Part shown: positions 1 to 6,561 of the stretch, piece after piece
Numbering within the stretch: the first letter of the stretch is position 1
How the letters are laid out: each line of letters opens with the position of its first letter
Origin: Cryptobacterium sp. CAG:338
GTDB lineage: Bacteria; Actinomycetota; Coriobacteriia; Coriobacteriales; Eggerthellaceae
Assembly: GCA_000435475.1 (NCBI GenBank)
Contig: FR896076.1
Coordinates: 22,761 to 52,451 of the forward strand
Reading direction: 5' to 3'
Length of the DNA stretch: 29,691 nucleotides
Program-made: the position numbers and the translations under genes
The notes under the pieces: model-generated
The model's input: the letters and a program-made list of their open reading frames with translations, nothing else
The model's database searches: none
Told to the model about the DNA's origin: nothing

Positions 1-1187
1 GTGGCGGGGGCGCGGTTGGCGCTGGTGCGGCTGGTGCAGCAGGTTCATCCGACGCAGGCGCGGCTGACGTTGATATCCAAACAAACACCGCTGAGCTGGA
101 CGACTTGTTCACGCTTGCGTATGGCAGCTTTGTGGTTGAGTTAGCAGAAAGCGCTGATCTTTCTGCAATTCTCGCTGAAGCATCAGATTTGGTGAGCGTC
201 ACTGAACTGGGTGAAACTACCGAGTCGTATGTATTTGAAGCATTCGGTGAAGCGCTCGATATGGCGCAGCTTCAGGAAGCTTGGGAAGGCGGCATCGAAT
301 CCGTATTCCCTTATCGTCACGCAGATAATCAGGTGGAGCAGATTAGCTGGTCTGAAAAGTTGCCATTGATTTGCGACGAGAAATTCGCGAAACCTCGTGT
401 CATTATTCCTGTTTTCCCAGGTACGAATTGTGAGTACGATACAGCGCATGCGTTTGAGCGCGTAGGGGCGGTACCTGAGGTTCTGGTAATCAATAACCTT
501 ACGCCTAATGCTGTTATCGAAAGCACGCAGGCTTTAGTGAAGGCCATCAACGATTCGCAGATTGTTATGCTGCCGGGTGGTTTTTCTGGCGGTGACGAGC
601 CTGATGGTTCTGCGAAGTTCATCACGGCGTTCTTCCGTGCTCCAGAGGTAACTGAAGCGGTGCGTGATTTGCTGCAGAATCGCGATGGCTTGATGCTGGG
701 TATTTGCAATGGCTTCCAAGCGTTGGTAAAACTGGGTCTCGTGCCTTATGGCGATATTGTTCCTGCTACAGCAGAGGCACCAACGCTCACTTTTAATGAG
801 ATTGGCCGTCATCAAAGTCGCTTGGTGCGTACTCGTGTTGCTTCGAGTTTGTCTCCTTGGCTTTCCTGCTGCAAGGTGGGCGATATACATACTGTTGCTA
901 TCAGTAATGGCGAGGGACGCTTTGTGGCAAATTCCGAGGTTCTTGATCGCATGAAAGCTGCTGGTCAGATCGCGACGCAGTATGTTGATGAGGCAGGCAA
1001 TCCTTCTATGGATTGGGCGGTTAACCCGAGTGCTTCGGTTTTGGCAATCGAGGGTGCTACCAGCCCTGATGGCAGAGTATTTGGCAAGATGGGCCATAGC
1101 GAACGAAGCGGCAATGGTTTGTATAAAAACGTTCCCGGCACTTTATATCAGCCCATTTTTGAAGGTGGCGTGAATTACTTCGCGTAA
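1..1187 (+). CDS. purL: Phosphoribosylformylglycinamidine synthase, C-terminal part (5' end outside window)
   Basis: This is the glutamine-amidotransferase end of single-chain FGAM synthase, which converts FGAR to FGAM in purine synthesis using ammonia from glutamine. The open frame enters from the left edge (first full codon at base 3), so no start is present. The first ~30 visible residues are a Gly/Ala-rich linker. The amidotransferase domain follows: PVFPGTNCEYD, the MLPGGFSGGDE loop, the nucleophile elbow GICNGFQ with the Cys codon at 705-707, and a C-terminal MGHSERS carrying the catalytic His and Glu. The ending FEGGVNYFA fits the clostridial-type large PurL. The Gly/Ala linker is not typical of the family core and may be another local low-complexity expansion. 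The last codons form the first unit of a 31-bp tandem array that continues past the stop. Confidence 0.95.
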   Translation, partial: GGGAVGAGAAGAAGSSDAGAADVDIQTNTAELDDLFTLAYGSFVVELAESADLSAILAEASDLVSVTELGETTESYVFEAFGEALDMAQLQEAWEGGIESVFPYRHADNQVEQISWSEKLPLICDEKFAKPRVIIPVFPGTNCEYDTAHAFERVGAVPEVLVINNLTPNAVIESTQALVKAINDSQIVMLPGGFSGGDEPDGSAKFITAFFRAPEVTEAVRDLLQNRDGLMLGICNGFQALVKLGLVPYGDIVPATAEAPTLTFNEIGRHQSRLVRTRVASSLSPWLSCCKVGDIHTVAISNGEGRFVANSEVLDRMKAAGQIATQYVDEAGNPSMDWAVNPSASVLAIEGATSPDGRVFGKMGHSERSGNGLYKNVPGTLYQPIFEGGVNYFA

Positions 1188-1318
1188 TCGTGTAGGTGGC
1201 ACGAGCTGCTTCGTGTGATCGTGAAGGTGGCACGAATCGCTTCGCATGAACGTGTATCTGGCGCGAATTGCTTCGCGTAATTGTGAGGGTGGCGTGAGTT
1301 ATTTCGCATAAACGTGTT
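1164..1318 (+). repeat. Five tandem 31-bp units seeded on the purL 3' end
   Basis: Units start at 1164, 1195, 1226, 1257 and 1288, each exactly 31 bp and each built around GGTGGC..GA....TTCGC. The first unit contains the last seven purL codons and the stop; the other four are diverged copies lying wholly downstream. Because 31 is not a multiple of three, the copies do not extend the reading frame. Confidence 0.9.
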
Positions 1319-1320
1319 TC

Positions 1321-1359
1321 TTGGTGGTCTTAGTCGGTTTTCTTGATTAAGACCACCAA
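1321..1359 (+). terminator. Hairpin downstream of purL
   Basis: Arms TTGGTGGTCTTA (1321-1332) and TAAGACCACCAA (1348-1359) are perfectly complementary, and the stem can extend inward with a G-T pair. No clear T tract follows, so it may be a transcript-end or stabilising hairpin rather than a classical intrinsic terminator. It is the only strong hairpin after purL. Confidence 0.5.
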
Positions 1360-1371
1360 ACTAATTCCCCT

Positions 1372-1515
1372 CATCAACCAACTTTCTTCACTTTCTTCAA
1401 ACCGACCTCTCCCAAAATAACCCCCTCTAAGCTAGCTTTCTTTAAACTAAACTTTCTCCAAATTAGCCCTTTTCAAGCCAATTCTTCTTCGAACTAATCT
1501 TTCTTAACTGCCCCC
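1372..1515. repeat. Pyrimidine-rich degenerate 15-16 bp repeats
   Basis: The + strand here is almost free of G and is made of loose units of the type CTTTCTT.AAACTAA, spaced about 15-16 bp apart (clearest between 1435 and 1510). No gene is visible. From 1516 to about 1700 I see nothing I can name. Confidence 0.5.
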
Positions 1516-1710
1516 CAAAAAAAAGCCGACCTCTTCCAAACTAGCCTTTGAAGCAATAGAGGTTTTCAGCGGATTTGCTGGTGGCCTCATTCCTCTAATC
1601 TTGCACCGTGGACACTATTTCTTTGGTTTTGCCACAAAAAGTCCTTGCGTGTATTAATGTGTTTGCTTTGTTTTTGCATGAGGGGTTCAAATCTGTGCAT
1701 AGCTTGCCAA

Positions 1711-1957
1711 AATGTGGCGAATTTCGATTATGGAATTAGAAATCAGTGATAAAAATGTGGCTATCTCTATTCTGCTTTCTGTAATTTGAAAAATTTTATA
1801 CATGAGACAGGATAATGTGGCAGGATTCGACTTTTGAGAACACAAAGATGCATTACTCCCAAAAATGTGGCAGATGCGCACGGCAGAGGTACGTGGCAGA
1901 TGCATGTGGCAGATACACGTGGCAGACGCGTGTGGCAGACGCACGCGGCAGACATGT
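1711..1957. repeat. AATGTGGC repeats, then seven 13-bp tandem units
   Basis: The octamer AATGTGGC, or its core, recurs at 1711, 1754, 1814 and 1864, about 43-60 bp apart. From 1867 it condenses into seven contiguous 13-bp units (starts 1867, 1880, 1893, 1906, 1919, 1932, 1945) of the form GTGGCAGAYRCRY with point changes. The period is exact over 91 bp. A 121-codon frame on the minus strand reads through it, but its protein is only the translated repeat. Confidence 0.8.
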
Positions 1958-1966
1958 AAAGCAAAA

Positions 1967-2080
1967 CCTCTGACACAATTGCAGCTCCTATAAAAGATGA
2001 CTTCCCTTTGACGCAATTGCAGCTCCTGTAAAAGTCGAATTTCCTCTGGCACTATTGCAGCTGCTGCAAAAGTTGAATTT
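1967..2080 (-). repeat. Three tandem 38-bp units spanning the 3' end of the nuclease-like gene
   Basis: The core ATTGCAGCT recurs at 1978, 2016 and 2054, an exact 38-bp period, followed each time by CCTRTAAAAG-like sequence. The rightmost unit encodes the last residues of the minus-strand gene ending at 2052 (IQLLQQLQ) and its stop. The two units to the left lie beyond the stop and are diverged copies. Confidence 0.85.
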
Positions 2081-3551
2081 TTCTCGTCTGATAGTTATAG
2101 CGTTTTTCGTTCCTCTGCCTAATTCCTAAAGTTTTTGCAACGGCATGGGCGACTTTATCCATTTCGTTCATGCTAGCGAATTGCTTGTTGGTTACGGTGA
2201 TTGCCTGAATCCCAAGGAGCGCCAGCGCATCACGCCGAGAAGCGTCCTTCGCGATTTTCTGCGCGCCGACGTGATGAAGATCGCTGTCATACTCAATGGC
2301 AAGACCCTCTTTTGGCCAAAGAAGATCGCACTTAAAATGATCGTTGCGAATTAATTGAGAGCTGCTTCGAGGGATATTGATGCGTTGATTTAACAACGGT
2401 CGGGGGAGCGCATATCCTCCTAAACGACGAGGCAGGATCAACATGAGTGCTAGGGCGGACTCTCTGGGCGAATCCGAATTATCCAGCAGAAACTTCGAAG
2501 CTTGCGTGGCTTGTGTTATTCCTTTTGTTTGAGAAGCGACATCCGAATCGAGAAATCGTGCGATTTTATTTGCTCGTGTAAAAGGTTTATGCCTCGGTGA
2601 AGCGATCGAAGTGTTGGCGAAAGCATCTATGCCTTGACCGGAAAAATAAGTTCCGCAAAGCTCAAAACCCAGCAGCAAAAGATCGAGAAAATTCATTGTT
2701 TCTGCCATCTGAAGAAAAAGATATTCCGGAGGAATAAGGCAGTAAGTTCTGTTGGTGAAGTTTTGATTTTGCGTTTTAGCCGAAGGGGTGCTGCTTGCGG
2801 AAAACTTGAGATTCAGCGCGGCATCCGAACGCGCAATGCTCGAAAAGAAGTCGAGATTCTTGCTTTGCATCGAATTCAGGGTCGCTGCAAAGGAGTCTTT
2901 CATTTTTTCGGCTAGTTTCGGCAAAGGCACGACATCAGGCGGATTGTATTTTACGTGACAAGTAAGGTTTTTGATCGCTCTTCTTTTGTTGCTATCGTCA
3001 ACCAAACAGTGGATGGGAAGTGAAAAATGAAAAGGTAACGAGTATCGAATGGATGACGGAATGAGATCAGTTGGATCTTGGGGTGAAAGAGATGAGCGGG
3101 ATGTTTGAGGCGAGAGCGCTTGCGATGGAAGCAACAGCGAGGCGAAGGATGCCCGAGGCACAAGCGTAGAAAGTGCGTTATTGTTTTTGCTGACACGAGA
3201 AAGTGATCTAATTCTAGGTGGCTCGCTTTCGAGTGCTCTATCGACTCCGAGTGTCTTTTCAACCGTGGACGCCCGATCACTTCCGAGTGCCCTGTTGGCC
3301 CCGAACGCTTGGTCAATCCCAAGCGCTCGATCGACTCCAAGTACCTGATCGCTTCCAGGTGCCTGATCGCCCTCGAGAGCTCTAATTTCGGTTTTCGTTG
3401 GAGCAGAACATCGACTTAACGCAACGCGCCTGGGTGTATAGTTCTTTCGCTCAAGCTGATTATCGGTTTTGCGGTAGTAAGGAAGAAGCTCAAGTATGAA
3501 AGGCGAACAGTAGAGCTCCAAGGCCGATTTGTGACTGAATGTGATACTCAT
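2052..3551 (-). CDS. Hypothetical protein with PD-(D/E)XK (DUF559/Vsr-like) C-terminal region
   Basis: Predicted 499 residues. I chose the ATG at 3551 because GGAG lies 6 nt upstream of it; an in-frame ATG four codons earlier has no good ribosome site. The start MSITFSHKSALELYC and the segment PPEYLFLQMAETMNFLDLL resemble uncharacterised proteins I associate with Coriobacteriia. Near residues 409-422 the pattern D-LLWPKEGLAI-E-Y-D followed by HH, then RRDALALLGI and ITVT, matches the layout of a DUF559/Vsr-type nuclease fold, but catalytic function is inference. Residues of roughly 60-110 are a nine-unit hexapeptide array (LGVDRA type), probably a disordered insert. The gene is divergent from the response regulator. 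It could also be an AbiEi-like antitoxin or regulator; no toxin partner is adjacent. Confidence 0.7.
   Translation of the reverse strand: MSITFSHKSALELYCSPFILELLPYYRKTDNQLERKNYTPRRVALSRCSAPTKTEIRALEGDQAPGSDQVLGVDRALGIDQAFGANRALGSDRASTVEKTLGVDRALESEPPRIRSLSRVSKNNNALSTLVPRASFASLLLPSQALSPQTSRSSLSPQDPTDLIPSSIRYSLPFHFSLPIHCLVDDSNKRRAIKNLTCHVKYNPPDVVPLPKLAEKMKDSFAATLNSMQSKNLDFFSSIARSDAALNLKFSASSTPSAKTQNQNFTNRTYCLIPPEYLFLQMAETMNFLDLLLLGFELCGTYFSGQGIDAFANTSIASPRHKPFTRANKIARFLDSDVASQTKGITQATQASKFLLDNSDSPRESALALMLILPRRLGGYALPRPLLNQRINIPRSSSQLIRNDHFKCDLLWPKEGLAIEYDSDLHHVGAQKIAKDASRRDALALLGIQAITVTNKQFASMNEMDKVAHAVAKTLGIRQRNEKRYNYQTRKIQLLQQLQ
3232..3375 (-). repeat. In-frame 18-bp tandem array inside the nuclease-like gene
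   Basis: Eight contiguous 18-bp units start at 3232 and run to 3375. On the minus strand they encode hexapeptides such as LGVDRA, LGIDQA, FGANRA and LGSDRA. The period keeps the reading frame. Units differ by several bases but keep the G-x-D/N-R/Q-A core. Confidence 0.9.
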
Positions 3552-3633
3552 AAGCGACTCCATCTTTGTCGGTTTGTAGGCTTATGTATTAGGCTATAGG
3601 GGAAAACTCACATAAAAGAGAAAGCGAACACAC

Positions 3634-4593
3634 ATGAATCTCAAATGTTGGTCAATTTTGGTTATAGAAGACGATGCGGCAATCAATGACGTGGTGTGTT
3701 CCACTCTTAAAGGCGAGGGTTACGAATGCGTTTCGGCGTATTCGGGAACTGAAGCGCGCCTCCTTTTGCAGGCGGAGCCTTCAACCTACTCCTTTGATCT
3801 GGTTATTTGCGATTTGATGTTGCCTGGAATGCCTGGCGAAGAGGTGGTTGCGTTTATTCGTGCGCAGAGCAATGTTCCTATTTTGGTGATTTCTGCGAAA
3901 GCTGAAGTGGTGGATCGAGTTTCTCTTTTACGACAAGGAGTCGACGATTACTTGGTTAAGCCGTTTGATCTTGACGAATTGGTGGCTCGTGTAGAAGCAC
4001 TTTTGAGAAGATCGGCACTAGTTAATAATGCAGCAAAAGGCACAGAAAGCTATGCAATAGAAAATGCAACGGAAGGTGTAGCAAATCACGCAGCAAGTAA
4101 CGCAACAAAAAGCGCAACAAACTGTGCAGATGAAACCGCGACAAGCTACATGGCAAACAACGCGATCGAAAACACCGTAAATCACACAGCGAAAGACACA
4201 AAGAAAAGCACATCGATAAACACATTAAGAAATCCATCAGAAAACGCAGCGGAAAGCATAACGAACAACGCAATAGAAAACGCAGCGGAAAGTGCAATCA
4301 CCTTCGGGGAGTGGACTTTGGATGAAAACCAACGTCGTTTTGAGGTTCGAGGTATACCGATTCGTTTGACTCGAACCGAATTCGATATCGTGATGGCATT
4401 AATGAGGCATCCACGCAAAGTGTTCACAAAGCGAGAGCTCTATGAGGCTGCATGGCGCGAAGAATCGTTTGTCGAGGAAAAAGCCATAAGCACTCATATT
4501 TCGAATATCCGGACAAAGCTCAAAGCGACAGGGACTGATTCCTATATTGAAACGGTTTGGGGAATTGGTTTTAAACTTGCCGACTCAATTTAA
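3634..4593 (+). CDS. OmpR/PhoB-family response regulator with repeat-expanded linker
   Basis: A 319-residue DNA-binding response regulator, longer than the usual ~225-235. The receiver domain covers residues 7-125: acidic pocket D13/D14, phospho-acceptor D60 (in VICDLMLPG), S87 and K109 (VKPF). The winged-helix domain covers 224-315 (LTRTEFDIVMALMRHP, KRELYEAAW, VWGIGFKL). Between them, residues 130-221 are 23 tetrapeptide repeats (see 4021-4296). The start has only a weak purine-rich ribosome site. No kinase is adjacent; the only kinase in the window is at 8553-9458, so the two may be partners (inference). It probably senses through phosphorylation and controls the ABC genes or itself. It is divergent from the nuclease-like gene across 82 bp that must hold both promoters. 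Confidence 0.93.
   Translation: MNLKCWSILVIEDDAAINDVVCSTLKGEGYECVSAYSGTEARLLLQAEPSTYSFDLVICDLMLPGMPGEEVVAFIRAQSNVPILVISAKAEVVDRVSLLRQGVDDYLVKPFDLDELVARVEALLRRSALVNNAAKGTESYAIENATEGVANHAASNATKSATNCADETATSYMANNAIENTVNHTAKDTKKSTSINTLRNPSENAAESITNNAIENAAESAITFGEWTLDENQRRFEVRGIPIRLTRTEFDIVMALMRHPRKVFTKRELYEAAWREESFVEEKAISTHISNIRTKLKATGTDSYIETVWGIGFKLADSI
4021..4296 (+). repeat. Twenty-three 12-bp units encoding tetrapeptides in the response regulator linker
   Basis: The segment divides cleanly into 12-bp codon quartets encoding VNNA, AKGT, ESYA, IENA, TEGV, ANHA and so on to TNNA, IENA, AESA (residues 130-221). Position 4 of each unit is nearly always A or T, and position 3 is mostly N, S, H or G. 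No two neighbouring units are identical, so the array is old or fast-diverging. Confidence 0.95.
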
Positions 4594-4629
4594 ACTGGCC
4601 AATTTAATTTAAATTCGCCAATTCGATCT
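4573..4629 (+). repeat. Three 19-bp units across the response regulator stop codon
   Basis: Units 4573-4591, 4592-4610 and 4611-4629 share AAA-YT-GCC(A/G)A-TCAATTT-like sequence. The first encodes the gene's last residues KLADSI and the first base of the stop. The other two lie in the 3' flank. Confidence 0.85.
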
Positions 4630-4756
4630 AAAAGGGTGCTGCCAACCAGTTGCCACCACCCAGGTGTTGCCAATTAAGAAAAGTCGAAATAAAAGGGATC
4701 GTTCGCCACTGATTAAAGTGAACCAGAACGGGTTAGACTATTCGCAATTAGCAAAA

Positions 4757-4869
4757 CGAATGAGCTTGGGCTGGGTTATTCACAATCGTTTAGACGAATG
4801 GGTGCGGATTTGGCACTTGGCTCGAGTAAAACGAATGAGTGCGGGTTGGATGCTTGACATCGAGTAATA
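4757..4869. repeat. Three 37-38 bp units in the gap after the response regulator
   Basis: CGAATGRG recurs at 4757, 4795 and 4832, followed by G/T-rich sequence with TGGGTT- or GGTTGG-like blocks. A 67-codon frame runs through it but has no ribosome site and simply translates the repeat. The rest of the gap (4630-4756) holds loosely repeated GTTGCCA-type sequence and no gene. Confidence 0.75.
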
Positions 4870-4896
4870 AGAATAGACTGGAGAGAATCGTCGAAG

Positions 4897-4934
4897 AAAA
4901 AGGTGTACGGCAAGATAAAACCGTGCACCTTTTG
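4897..4934. terminator. Bidirectional intrinsic terminator between convergent genes
   Basis: Arms AAAAGGTGTACGG (to 4910) and CCGTGCACCTTTT (from 4921) pair with one G-T mismatch around a 10-nt loop. T runs flank the stem on both strands (TTTT on +, TTTTTC on -). It lies between the response regulator (+) and the NAD(P)-binding gene (-), and serves both. Confidence 0.8.
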
Positions 4935-4965
4935 CGAAAGAGAAATACTCTCAATTACTATTTAA

Positions 4966-5023
4966 TTACTTGCGAACTACCGAGATACGCTGTTTTACTT
5001 GCGAACTACTGAGATGCGTTGTT
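4966..5023 (-). repeat. Two 29-bp units across the stop codon of the NAD(P)-binding gene
   Basis: 4966-4994 and 4995-5023 are the same 29-bp sequence with three differences. The right copy encodes the gene's last residues (QRISVVRK) and stop on the minus strand; the left copy lies downstream and is not translated. High identity suggests a recent event. Confidence 0.92.
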
Positions 5024-5624
5024 GAATATGATCGCCCTTTTCGATTTCGTCAACCATTGCAGTAGCGTAGTCGGCATAACTAATAATTGATTCTCCCGTA
5101 TCATTAAGAATAAGCTCTTCTCCGCCGAGAAGATAAGCACCAGTACGCTCGCCGTCTGCCTGGAAATCAGCAGCAGGAGAAATGAAGGTCCAGCGCACGT
5201 CGGTTCGTCTTCGAAGTTCGTCAAGTGCCTTGCCTTGAGCAGCTGCTAGAGGCTTAAACACCTCGGGGAAATCTGCACCATCCATGACTTGGACGGTGTG
5301 TTCGGGATTCACATAGAGGCTGCCTGCGCCACCAACAACAAGAAGACGGGTTTCGGTTCCGGAAAGAATATCGCATAAATGCTTTAGTGAGGTGCTGTGC
5401 TGGGGTAGGGTTTCAGGAGTCCAAGTGCCAAAGGCATCGACAACAGCATCGAAGCAAGAAAGATCTTCTGCACTGAGTTCGAACAGATCTTTAACGATAG
5501 CCTGTGGAGCAGCGGTTTTATTTTCGTTGCGTACTACGGCAGTTACTTCCATGTTGCGATTGAGTGCTTCTTCAACGATAAGTTTGCCTGCTTTTCCGTT
5601 TGCGCATACAACTGCGATTTTCAT
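4995..5624 (-). CDS. NAD(P)-binding Rossmann-fold protein (atypical SDR / NmrA-like)
   Basis: A 209-residue single-domain protein. The N-terminal beta-alpha unit MKIAVVCANGKAGKLIVEEAL carries a modified Rossmann loop (N9, G10, G13) for NAD(P). Central DAVVDAFG and LLVVGGAGS strands and a C-terminal ISYADYATAMVDEI segment are typical of atypical short-chain dehydrogenases of the NAD(P)H-binding/NmrA type. The substrate cannot be read. It is divergent from the Rrf2 regulator at 5868, and three copies of one operator lie between them, so it is very likely the regulator's target. The pairing recalls the B. subtilis ywnA-ywnB neighbourhood (from memory), which suggests a stress or electrophile response. 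Its stop codon lies in a 29-bp duplication. Confidence 0.85.
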   Translation of the reverse strand: MKIAVVCANGKAGKLIVEEALNRNMEVTAVVRNENKTAAPQAIVKDLFELSAEDLSCFDAVVDAFGTWTPETLPQHSTSLKHLCDILSGTETRLLVVGGAGSLYVNPEHTVQVMDGADFPEVFKPLAAAQGKALDELRRRTDVRWTFISPAADFQADGERTGAYLLGGEELILNDTGESIISYADYATAMVDEIEKGDHIQQRISVVRK

Positions 5625-5672
5625 GATGGAATTCTTTCTGTAGAAGAGTTTCGCGAATTAGTGCTGCACTAT

Positions 5673-5699
5673 TAGTTGTAACTATGATAATTACAACTA
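5673..5699. promoter_or_regulatory. Operator 1, probable Rrf2-regulator site
   Basis: A perfect dyad: TAGTTGTAA, a 9-bp spacer, then TTACAACTA. It shares the GTTGTAA-N9-TTACAAC core with the sites at 5725 and 5766. It is nearest the start of the NAD(P)-binding gene. A TTGACA box on the + strand begins at 5700. Confidence 0.8.
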
Positions 5700-5724
5700 T
5701 TGACAGCTCACAGTTAAACAGTAA

Positions 5725-5753
5725 TTCGTTGTAATGTCAATAGTTACAACGAA
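5725..5753. promoter_or_regulatory. Operator 2, overlapping a minus-strand -35 box
   Basis: A perfect 10-bp dyad, TTCGTTGTAA-N9-TTACAACGAA, with the same core and spacer length as operator 1. The spacer contains TGTCAA, which is TTGACA on the minus strand (5740-5735), a consensus -35 box pointing toward the NAD(P)-binding gene; the matching -10 (TTAACT, 17 bp on) is weak. Occupancy should block that promoter. Confidence 0.8.
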
Positions 5754-5765
5754 AGTTTTTTAAAA

Positions 5766-5788
5766 GTTGTAACACTTTCAATTACATC
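5766..5788. promoter_or_regulatory. Operator 3, next to the Rrf2 gene promoter
   Basis: GTTGTAA-N9-TTACATC, one mismatch from the core of operators 1 and 2. A TATGAT -10-like box on the + strand lies just downstream at 5799-5804, so this site would cover the -35 region of the regulator gene and allow autoregulation. Confidence 0.65.
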
Positions 5789-5867
5789 GCAAAATCGCTA
5801 TGATATTTTCAATTAAAAGAAGCAGCAAACAACAGCTTTTAAGTCATAGAAAAGACGAGGCATACCA

Positions 5868-6281
5868 ATGCAAATTTCATCACGATTCACCGTAGGGATT
5901 CACACCCTTCTTTGTATATCCTACTTCCAAGACGAGAAAGTGACATCAAACTTCATCGCGGAAAGCGTGAATGTAAATCCTGTAGTCATTCGTCGCGCGC
6001 TTGGTATGTTGAAAGCGGCGGGCTTGGTAAAAGTCGAAGCTGGTGTTGGGGGTGCTTCTCTCGCAAAGGACCCGAGCGAAATAACGTTACTTGAGGTATT
6101 TGATGCAGTTTCGGCAGTGGATGATGCTCTCTTTGCTTTCCACGATGCTCCTAATCCTGCATGTCCAGTAGGGAAAAACATTCATGCGGTATTAGATGAA
6201 AAGCTCGAGTCTGCCAATCAAGCACTTCGCGACGATCTCGCCAAAACGACGCTTAAAGATTTGCTTGATGCAATCTTATAA
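5868..6281 (+). CDS. ywnA: Rrf2-family transcriptional regulator (YwnA-like)
   Basis: A 137-residue winged-helix regulator. The N-terminal half holds the helix-turn-helix (FIAESVNVNPVVIRRALGMLKAAGLV, about residues 28-53) followed by the wing GVGGASLAKDP. The central LLEVFDAV and the NPACPVGKNI block are typical of the YwnA branch of Rrf2. There is only one cysteine in the region where IscR-type members carry three Fe-S ligands (NPACPVG), so Fe-S binding is unlikely and a single-thiol or ligand switch is possible. ATG at 5868 has GAGG 7 nt upstream. It probably represses itself and the divergent NAD(P)-binding gene through the three operators between them. Residues just after the stop form loose 11-bp AAACTTCCTG-type repeats. 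Confidence 0.9.
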   Translation: MQISSRFTVGIHTLLCISYFQDEKVTSNFIAESVNVNPVVIRRALGMLKAAGLVKVEAGVGGASLAKDPSEITLLEVFDAVSAVDDALFAFHDAPNPACPVGKNIHAVLDEKLESANQALRDDLAKTTLKDLLDAIL

Positions 6282-6561
6282 CTTTCTTAAAACTTATCAG
6301 AAACTTCCTGAAACTTCATTTCGCATACTTGAGGTGTCGGAAGGCGCGTGCACTTGGAGGACTGATCGAAAGCCTTTAAGCCTTTCTATTGATGGGCGAA
6401 CCAAAAAATGAAGACTGCCCGTTGATGAGCGATTTGGGTTGGCGAAACCTTGTTTGCGAACAGCTCGAGAGAGTGGATTAAACTCTCTCGCTAATGAACA
6501 GCTCGAGAGAACGAAAGAAGAAACCTCCAGCGTGCGCACAAGAATGCGAAAGGGGATAACC
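6282..6561 (+). promoter_or_regulatory. Leader of the ABC-transporter operon with hairpin and direct repeat
   Basis: No gene is visible. From 6282 to ~6330 there are loose 10-11 bp AAACTT(C/A)CTGA repeats continuing from the Rrf2 gene end. A 15-bp direct repeat GAACAGCTCGAGAGA occurs at 6458 and 6496 (38 bp apart). Between the copies CGAGAGAGT (6466-6474) and ACTCTCTCG (6482-6490) form a 9-bp hairpin with a 7-nt loop. No T tract follows, so an operator or mRNA structure is more likely than a terminator. Confidence 0.5.

Noticed and set aside
1867..1957. CRISPR array
   Set aside because: The 13-bp units are directly contiguous with no spacers, and no cas genes are present; the other arrays are likewise spacer-free.
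1687..2052. 121-codon minus-strand frame with Cys/His-rich peptide
   Set aside because: It is the translation of the 13-bp and 38-bp arrays; the Cys/His pattern arises from the repeat unit, and there is no ribosome site.
4664..4867. 67-codon + frame after the response regulator
   Set aside because: Starts at GTG without a ribosome site and reads through the 37-38 bp repeats; no recognisable domain.
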